Positions 58,983 through 64,000 of a DNA stretch of 64,000 nt are shown here, one piece after another. The notes beneath the pieces were generated by a model that did no database searches, was not told the origin of the DNA, and saw nothing but the letters and a program-made list of their open reading frames with translations. This DNA is from Bacteroidales bacterium (GTDB lineage: Bacteria > Bacteroidota > Bacteroidia > Bacteroidales > Marinilabiliaceae). Position 1 is the first letter of the stretch. Each line of letters begins with the position of its first letter. The stretch covers positions 1 to 64,000 of the forward strand of contig JAKSLG010000010.1 of assembly GCA_024401295.1 (NCBI GenBank), written 5' to 3'. The translations under genes and the position numbers were made by a program.

Positions 58983-60094
58983 TATCTGAGCAGTTTATAA
59001 TTGTTGCCCGGAAGCGACATCACCATTCCGGCGAATTCCATTTCGAGCAATATTGTACTTATCTGGCTGACAGGAAGCCCTGTCTGCATGCCGATCTCGT
59101 TCGTTGAGAGTTCGCCTTCCGACATCAGGAGGTTGAAGATTCGCTTCTGCTCTTCGCTCTCGACATTGTCGAAAAGCGTCGTTTCGCTACCCTTCTTCGA
59201 CAGACGTTCGTCGGTCCAATGAAGGAGCTCGTCGATGTCGTCAGCATTTTCGACGAGCGCAGCCTCGCCGCGCTTGATGAGATTGTTGCAACCGGCAGCT
59301 TTCTCGTTGCCCGGAGCACCAGGAATGGCCATCACCTCGCGACCGAATTCGAGAGCGTCGTGAGCCGTTATGAGCGAACCGCCCTTGATGCCGCTTTCGA
59401 CGACAAGCGTCGCATCGGCAAGACCTGCAATGATGCGATTGCGATGCACGAAGTTGTAGGTATCGGGACGTGTATTTGTGAGATATTCGGTGAGAATGCC
59501 ACCGGTTGAGACCATCTGAGCAGCCGTGTCGCGATGCTGAGCCGGATAGATATTATCCAGTCCATGCGCAACAACGCCAACTGTTGAGACGCCATTCTGA
59601 AGCGCTGCGCGATGTGCCGCAATGTCGATGCCGAAAGCCAAACCGCTAACGATAAGCAGATTGGAATGACGGCGCGAAAGTTCCGCAACGATGTCGGCAC
59701 AGATGGTGCGACCTTCGACTGAAGGCTGGCGTGTTCCGACGATGCTGAGCACATGAAGGCTATCGAGATTGGCATTGCCCTTCATGTAGAGAGCCACAGG
59801 CGAATAAGGGTCGTTGACCATTCGCCTAGGGTAAGCAGAGTCCAGACATGTCAGAACGCGGATATTGTGCTTGCTGATAAACTCGAGTTCCTTGTCAGCA
59901 CGGGCATAAGCCTCGTCGCGACGACTGACAATCTCTTCTGCAACACCTGGCAAGAGATCGGCCTGCTTCAGGTCAGACAAAGACATAGAGAAGACATCCC
60001 CGGCGGAACCGAAGGTGTCAACAAGAGTACGGAGCTTGGTTGTACCAATACCGCATACTTGTGAAAGCGCGATTATGTCGCGAATTTCAATCAA
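58982..60094 (-). CDS. dprA: DNA-processing protein DprA
   Basis: A 370-residue protein that binds incoming single-stranded DNA and loads RecA during natural transformation. An N-terminal helix-hairpin-helix region (SQVCGIGTTKLRTLVDTFG) precedes the Rossmann-like DprA core (SIVGTRQPSVEGR, LIVSGLAFGIDIAAHRAAL, GVVAHGLDNIYP, ESGIKGGSLITAHDALEFGR). A C-terminal winged helix (LLMSEGELSTNEIGMQTGLP) is present. Its TAA overlaps an ATG of the giant gene by one base, so reading may be coupled. A complete promoter lies about 190 bp upstream. Confidence 0.95.
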   Translation of the reverse strand: MIEIRDIIALSQVCGIGTTKLRTLVDTFGSAGDVFSMSLSDLKQADLLPGVAEEIVSRRDEAYARADKELEFISKHNIRVLTCLDSAYPRRMVNDPYSPVALYMKGNANLDSLHVLSIVGTRQPSVEGRTICADIVAELSRRHSNLLIVSGLAFGIDIAAHRAALQNGVSTVGVVAHGLDNIYPAQHRDTAAQMVSTGGILTEYLTNTRPDTYNFVHRNRIIAGLADATLVVESGIKGGSLITAHDALEFGREVMAIPGAPGNEKAAGCNNLIKRGEAALVENADDIDELLHWTDERLSKKGSETTLFDNVESEEQKRIFNLLMSEGELSTNEIGMQTGLPVSQISTILLEMEFAGMVMSLPGNNYKLLR

Positions 60095-60279
60095 AATCTT
60101 TTTTCAAAAAAACCACATCAGATGTAAATCGCACCTGACCGGTCAATAAATATTGCTTTGTCTTTCTTCAAATCTGCCTGCAGGCGGAGCCACTACACCC
60201 AAAGCACATAACGTTCATTTTCAGAACATTACGACTCATATAAGCATAATCTGCCCTTACCATAAGGCACAATAATGAG

Positions 60280-60311
60280 CAAATATAATCTTTTTGTTTC
60301 AAAAAATCAAA
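60280..60311 (-). promoter_or_regulatory. Promoter of the dprA-giant gene-porP/sprF unit
   Basis: On the minus strand TTTG (60311-60308), a 20-bp spacer, then TATATTTG (60287-60280): a full match to the Bacteroidota consensus. Transcription would begin near 60273, giving a leader of about 180 nt before dprA. No comparable promoter was found between dprA and the giant gene. Confidence 0.75.
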
Positions 60312-60427
60312 AATAGAACATGCCAGACGCCGAACATTTTTCGACTTTTCGGACAAAAAAAGCTTCTCAGGAAAAGCCCTTAAAACCCTAAAAAATGTTG
60401 AAATCATGATATTTCGGAGATTGTTTC

Positions 60428-60435
60428 TAACTTTG
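60428..60435 (+). promoter_or_regulatory. -7 promoter box of the M23 peptidase gene
   Basis: TAACTTTG fits TAnnTTTG, 64 bp before the ATG. No TTTG is at the expected -33 position. Confidence 0.45.
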
Positions 60436-60499
60436 CGAACCGAAAAGAGAAAAGAGACAAAACGCAACTCGAAGCGAAGCAAAAAAGAGAGAAAAACAG

Positions 60500-61753
60500 A
60501 TGAAATTCACACCCAAGAAAAGAATATGCAAAAGCTTGTTTGCAATGGTGTCAGCCATACTCGTGGCGACATCATCATGCACGAAGCAAAACAATATAAA
60601 TCAAGAAGTTGCGCCAAGCGACTCTGTCGCCATCGAAGAGCCGACGAAGATCTACGGTCTGGCTGTCGATTCGTTCACGATCGAGAGCTACAAAGTCGGC
60701 AGGAATGACAATCTGACGATAATCCTGATGCGCTCCGGACTCTCAAGACAGAACGCCTACGACGCGACGATGGCCATTGGCGAAGTCTTCGACGTCAGGA
60801 ACCTGAGACAAGGCAACAACTACACCCTGTTTTTCAGCACGCCAAACGACTCGACGCGCAAACTGGCACACTTCGTATATGATGTCAATCAGACGACATA
60901 TCTGCGATGTGACATCAAGCGTCCAATGCGTGCAATAATTGAGCACAGAGAGGTCAGGAGCGTCGAAAAGATATCGGAAGCGACAATAACATCGAGCCTT
61001 TGGAACGCGACCACAGAGAACGGGATAAACCCAGGTATCGCATTGGAGCTCAGCGATATATACGCATGGACAGTTGACTTCTTCGGAATAGAGAAAGGCG
61101 ACAGATTCAAGGTGCTCTACACCGAGCAATATGTCGATTCCACTTCCGTCGGAATAGGCGAAATCAAGGCCGCATATTTTGAAAGTCACGGCAAAAAAAT
61201 GTATGCATTCAGATATGAACAGGATAGTGCGATGAGCTATTTCGACCTTGAGGGAAACAGTCTTCGCAAGGCCTTTCTGAAAGCTCCTTTGAAGTATTCG
61301 CGCATATCGAGCCGCTTCTCGGGTTCAAGAATGCATCCTGTTCTGAAGATACGCCGTCCGCATCATGGCGTTGACTATGCCGCACCATCGGGAACGCCGG
61401 TCATGAGCATTGGCGACGGCAAGGTGATTGCAAAGGGATGGGATTCGAAAGGCGGCGGCAACTACGTGAAAATCAGACATAACAGCGTCTATACGACCGT
61501 CTATATGCACTTGCGCGGATTTGCAAAGGGGCTCAGCAACGGGAGCATGGTCAGACAGGGCGACGTGATCGGATTCGTTGGTGCAACAGGCACGGCAACA
61601 GGTCCGCATCTCGACTTCAGAGTCTATATGAACGGCAAACCGACCGATCCGCTCAAGATGGAGGCTCCGAGTGCAGAGCCTGTCAGCAACGACAACATGG
61701 ACGACTACATAAACTACTCGGACAAACTCAGAAAAATATTAGACAAGCAATAA
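60500..61753 (+). CDS. M23-family (LytM) metallopeptidase lipoprotein
   Basis: A 417-residue cell-envelope protein with a lipoprotein signal (ATSSCTKQN). The N-terminal part (about residues 50-260) resembles the OapA/LysM-like leader found before M23 domains in Bacteroidota. The M23 domain (about 275-385) has the first zinc motif HHGVDYAAPSGTPV with His and Asp, the strand NYVKIRHNSVYTTVYMHL with its His, and GPHLDFRVY in place of the usual HLHF, so the second His of HxH is Asp. Such proteins cut or bind peptidoglycan cross-links; whether the enzyme is active with the changed ligand is open. thiL follows after 21 bp, probably in the same transcript. Confidence 0.88.
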   Translation: MKFTPKKRICKSLFAMVSAILVATSSCTKQNNINQEVAPSDSVAIEEPTKIYGLAVDSFTIESYKVGRNDNLTIILMRSGLSRQNAYDATMAIGEVFDVRNLRQGNNYTLFFSTPNDSTRKLAHFVYDVNQTTYLRCDIKRPMRAIIEHREVRSVEKISEATITSSLWNATTENGINPGIALELSDIYAWTVDFFGIEKGDRFKVLYTEQYVDSTSVGIGEIKAAYFESHGKKMYAFRYEQDSAMSYFDLEGNSLRKAFLKAPLKYSRISSRFSGSRMHPVLKIRRPHHGVDYAAPSGTPVMSIGDGKVIAKGWDSKGGGNYVKIRHNSVYTTVYMHLRGFAKGLSNGSMVRQGDVIGFVGATGTATGPHLDFRVYMNGKPTDPLKMEAPSAEPVSNDNMDDYINYSDKLRKILDKQ

Positions 61754-61774
61754 ACCCTTAACAGACACAGGATT

Positions 61775-62821
61775 ATGGCAGATAAAAAACATATAGCAGA
61801 TTCGCTCGAAGACCTGGGCGAGTTTGGCCTCATCAAAAGAATAAAGGACCAGATCGAGATAAAGAATCCATCGACAATCAAGGGCATCGGCGATGATGCC
61901 GCAGTACTTAATCCAGCCGGCAAGCATCAAGTCATCACGACCGATCTGCTGCTCGAAGGCATTCACTTCGACCTGACATATTGTCCGCTCAAACATCTTG
62001 GCTATAAGGCTGTTGCAGTCAACCTGAGCGATATATATGCGATGAACGCACGTCCGAAGCAGATTACCGTTTCGATAGGCGTCAGCGGCAAATTCACCCT
62101 TCGTGCAATCGACGAGCTGTATGCAGGTATGATGCTGGCATGCGAACGCTATGGAGTCGACCTCGTCGGCGGTGACACTTCGACATCGCTCACAGGTCTG
62201 ACAATCAGCATCACGGCCATTGGCGAAGCCGATCCGGACAGACTGGCCTATCGCAGCGGCGCAAAGGTGAACGACATCGTCTGCGTGAGTGGCGACCTTG
62301 GCGGAGCATACATGGGCCTGCAGCTTCTCGAACGCGAAAAACGCGTGCTTCAGGGTCACAACGAAGGCCGTCCGGAATTTGACGGCTACGACTATATCCT
62401 CGAGCGCCAGCTCAAGCCGGAGCCACGCGCCGACGTGGTTGATTTCCTCGAAAAGATCAACGTCGTACCGACATCGATGATGGACGTTAGCGACGGCCTT
62501 TCGAGCGAGATGCTCCACATCTGCGAGCAGTCGGGAGTCGGATGTCGCATATACGAAGAGAAAGTGCCAATCGACCACGTCACACGCAACATGGCCGACG
62601 AACTGAGCATAAGCCCTATCGTGGCTGCTCTCAACGGCGGCGAAGACTATGAACTGCTCTTCACCATCGACCAGAAAGACTATCAGAAATTCCAAAGTGC
62701 GCCAGGTCCGAACATCTACGCAATCGGCTACATCACCGAAGCCGACAAGGGTCGTCGCATGATCACGACAGGTGGCGACGAGATGGATCTCGTTGCACAA
62801 GGATGGAAGGCGTTTAACTGA
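61775..62821 (+). CDS. thiL: Thiamine-monophosphate kinase
   Basis: A 348-residue ATP-dependent kinase that turns thiamine monophosphate into thiamine diphosphate, the active cofactor. Family motifs in order: LGEFGLIKRI at the N terminus, KGIGDDAAVL, TTDLLLEGIHFD (metal and substrate), VNLSDIYAMNA, LVGGDTSTSLTG, and SMMDVSDGLSSEMLHIC. Length is normal. It is 21 bp after the M23 gene and is followed by a minisatellite region. Confidence 0.95.
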   Translation: MADKKHIADSLEDLGEFGLIKRIKDQIEIKNPSTIKGIGDDAAVLNPAGKHQVITTDLLLEGIHFDLTYCPLKHLGYKAVAVNLSDIYAMNARPKQITVSIGVSGKFTLRAIDELYAGMMLACERYGVDLVGGDTSTSLTGLTISITAIGEADPDRLAYRSGAKVNDIVCVSGDLGGAYMGLQLLEREKRVLQGHNEGRPEFDGYDYILERQLKPEPRADVVDFLEKINVVPTSMMDVSDGLSSEMLHICEQSGVGCRIYEEKVPIDHVTRNMADELSISPIVAALNGGEDYELLFTIDQKDYQKFQSAPGPNIYAIGYITEADKGRRMITTGGDEMDLVAQGWKAFN

Positions 62822-62843
62822 GTCAAAGAGTCCTTTCTCATCT

Positions 62844-62964
62844 CGAACGGATCCCGAAGGCATCCCGAAGGATCAGCGTAGGAACAACGAAGGATCGGGC
62901 GAGCCCGAAAAAAGACGAAACGAAGAGACAACGAAGGCATAACGAAGAGATAACGAAGGCATAA
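62844..62964. repeat. Minisatellite with an 11-bp period
   Basis: Five consecutive 11-bp units at 62844-62898 (CGAACGGATCC, CGAAGGCATCC, CGAAGGATCAG, CGTAGGAACAA, CGAAGGATCGG), an interruption at 62899-62920, then four units at 62921-62964 (CGAAGAGACAA, CGAAGGCATAA, CGAAGAGATAA, CGAAGGCATAA). The period of 11 is not a multiple of 3, so this is not a coding repeat. Confidence 0.85.
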
Positions 62965-63006
62965 CGAGCAAAAATCAGACAGTCAGCGCGTGTATAGCGG
63001 GCTATA

Positions 63007-63038
63007 TTTGGCGCTTTGGCATTTATGTTGTATTTTTG
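63007..63038 (+). promoter_or_regulatory. Bacteroidota-type promoter of ruvA
   Basis: TTTG (63007-63010), a 20-bp spacer, then TATTTTTG (63031-63038), 27 bp before the ruvA ATG. It also argues that the in-frame start at 63036 is not used. Confidence 0.8.
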
Positions 63039-63065
63039 CACCAATTCTCTCAACACGACAACGTT

Positions 63066-63659
63066 ATGATAGATTATATAAAGGGTGCGATAGCAGAGTG
63101 TACGGCGACATACGCGGTCATAGACTGCGGTGGCGTGGGTTATTTTGCGAGCATCTCTTTGGGTACATATAGCGCGATAAAGGATTGCAAGGAGACGAAA
63201 CTTTATGTTCACGAGGCAATTCGCGAAGACGCGTACAACCTGTTTGGTTTTTCGACGCTTGAGGAGCGCGAGATGTTCCGCCTGCTGATTACTGTTAGCG
63301 GCATTGGTGCGAACACGGCACGCGTGATATTGTCGGCCTACCCGACAATGGAGCTTCGACGAGCAATAATGGTTGAGGACGTGAATGCGATAAAGAGCAT
63401 AAAGGGCATCGGCTTGAAGACAGCTCAGCGCCTGATTGTTGAGTTGAAGGATAAGATGGCGAAGTTTGAGACAGAGATGCCTGGAGATGGCGAACTGTTT
63501 GCAGCGCCATTGTCGAAATCGCGAGAAGATGCGCTTGCAGCTTTGGAGGCTCTTGGCTATCAGCGTTCTGCAGCGACGAAGGTCGTTGATAAGATTCTGA
63601 AAGATGCGCCGGATGCCAAGGTCGAACAGATTGTCAAGGAGGCTTTCAAGTTGCTTTAG
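63066..63659 (+). CDS. ruvA: Holliday junction branch-migration protein RuvA
   Basis: A 197-residue RuvA, which binds four-way DNA junctions as a tetramer and recruits the RuvB motor. Domain I (OB fold) begins MIDYIKGAIAEC; domain II has the two helix-hairpin-helix motifs (LLITVSGIGANTARVIL and AIKSIKGIGLKTAQRLIVEL); domain III (RuvB contact) is the last about 50 residues, with ALEALGYQRSAATKVV. The ATG at 63066 gives the normal N terminus. A probable sprA follows after 96 bp, an arrangement also known in F. johnsoniae. Confidence 0.96.
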   Translation: MIDYIKGAIAECTATYAVIDCGGVGYFASISLGTYSAIKDCKETKLYVHEAIREDAYNLFGFSTLEEREMFRLLITVSGIGANTARVILSAYPTMELRRAIMVEDVNAIKSIKGIGLKTAQRLIVELKDKMAKFETEMPGDGELFAAPLSKSREDALAALEALGYQRSAATKVVDKILKDAPDAKVEQIVKEAFKLL

Positions 63660-63755
63660 AAAATATTTCAAAAAAAAGAGAAGAAGAGATCCAAGTGAAT
63701 TGCCTATGACGCACGACTACGTTGGTTTGAAATAGATTTTGTTCACGCGCAAAAA

Positions 63756-64000
63756 TTGATCTGGAACAAGCGACATATAGCTTTTGCATTTGCAGCTGCG
63801 GCTACCTTGATGTTTTCCGCAGGTGCGCCTTTGCTGCGTCCGAAAATTGCCAACATCGTAAGAATTGAACCACGCGAAACGGCCGTTGCCGAGAGCGACA
63901 GTTCGATGCATTATCCGCTGCGAGACGAGGGCGAAGTGCCAAGCAAGAGCAGCCAAGGAAAAGCTGCGCCAATCGACCTCAAGCAACCAGCCAACGCCGA
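63756..64000 (+). CDS. sprA: Probable SprA (T9SS translocon) N terminus, cut by the window edge
   Basis: An open frame runs off the right end. From TTG 63756 it reads IWNKRHIAFAFAAAATLMF and then SAGAP, a signal-peptide-like start, and later MHYPLRDEGE and IDLKQPANA. The last two resemble the YPLRD and DLKDPxN pattern near the start of SprA in Bacteroidota. SprA forms the outer-membrane channel of T9SS. The first in-frame ATG is at 63810, which would lose half of the signal, so the TTG start is preferred. The family call rests on about 80 residues plus the ruvA neighbour. Confidence 0.65.
   Translation, partial: MIWNKRHIAFAFAAAATLMFSAGAPLLRPKIANIVRIEPRETAVAESDSSMHYPLRDEGEVPSKSSQGKAAPIDLKQPANA

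Larger units (their letters stand above)
60095..60499. other. Divergent intergenic region between dprA and the M23 peptidase gene
   Basis: It holds the minus-strand promoter at 60311-60280, a plus-strand -7 box at 60428-60435, and a short palindrome GCCTGCAGGC at 60176-60185 inside the dprA leader. The leader of about 180 nt shows no recognisable riboswitch. Confidence 0.5.

Noticed and set aside
23046-58982. Giant frame as a polyketide or nonribosomal peptide synthase
   Set aside because: No condensation, adenylation, ketosynthase or carrier motifs are present; all recognisable parts are extracellular beta domains with a signal peptide and a T9SS tail.
60168-60482. Minus-strand open frame of 104 codons between dprA and the M23 gene
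   Set aside because: It spans the consensus dprA promoter and starts inside the divergent M23 leader, with no recognisable domain.
62844-62964. The 11-bp repeats as a CRISPR array
   Set aside because: Units are contiguous, far shorter than CRISPR repeats, and have no spacers or nearby cas genes.

Overview
The window looks like chromosomal DNA from a Bacteroidales-type bacterium (phylum Bacteroidota). The evidence is: promoters of the Bacteroidota form TTTG-N20-TAnnTTTG (382-413, 63007-63038, and 60311-60280 on the minus strand); a SUF gene order sufB-C-D-S-E-T; a type IX secretion (T9SS) PorP/SprF protein; a surface protein ending in a gliding-motility type T9SS sorting domain; a probable sprA start directly behind ruvA; and secreted xylan- and galactan-type glycosidases. 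No rRNA, tRNA, CRISPR array or complete insertion sequence was recognised.

Layout. 1-444: non-coding, with a repeated hairpin element, a terminator and a strong promoter. 445-2781: OmpH/Skp-like lipoprotein and an acetyl-CoA hydrolase/CoA-transferase. 2923-8516: Fe-S cluster assembly operon, interrupted between sufB and sufC by a 233-bp segment bounded by 23-bp inverted repeats. 8917-15156: O-acetylhomoserine sulfhydrylase, a GH10-CBM6 xylanase with a T9SS-like tail, a lipoprotein carboxylesterase and a Gfo/Idh/MocA oxidoreductase. 15238-21599 (minus strand): HAD phosphatase, a SusD C-terminal fragment, GH43 and GH35 enzymes, a DUF5131 protein, a short stretch of decayed genes, a membrane-anchored zinc-peptidase-like protein and a small monooxygenase.

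21885-60094 (minus strand) is the striking part. One uninterrupted 35.9-kb reading frame of up to 11,978 codons (about 1.3 MDa from average residue mass) lies between dprA, whose stop codon it overlaps, and a porP/sprF gene 21 bp downstream. A well-formed promoter precedes dprA and a terminator follows porP/sprF, so the three may form one transcription unit of more than 38 kb. The giant protein has a signal peptide, a Pro/Thr linker, seven Ig-like repeats, a long unassigned region, roughly 65-70 SprB-type repeats, several Ig-like domains, 19 repeats of a Trp/Gly-rich module, two PKD domains and a type B T9SS C-terminal domain. By eye the SprB repeats are not a simple tandem array. They follow a 15-position higher-order order that recurs in register, with a six-unit sub-block present extra times.

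60500-64000 (plus strand): M23 peptidase lipoprotein and thiL, an 11-bp-period minisatellite, ruvA, and the first codons of a probable sprA cut by the window edge. Secretion machinery (SprA), type B partner (PorP/SprF) and a giant type B substrate thus occur together. The simplest reading is a giant adhesin or gliding-type surface filament with its own secretion or anchoring partner, in a plant-polysaccharide degrader. Domain calls are from motif recognition by eye; no searches were run.
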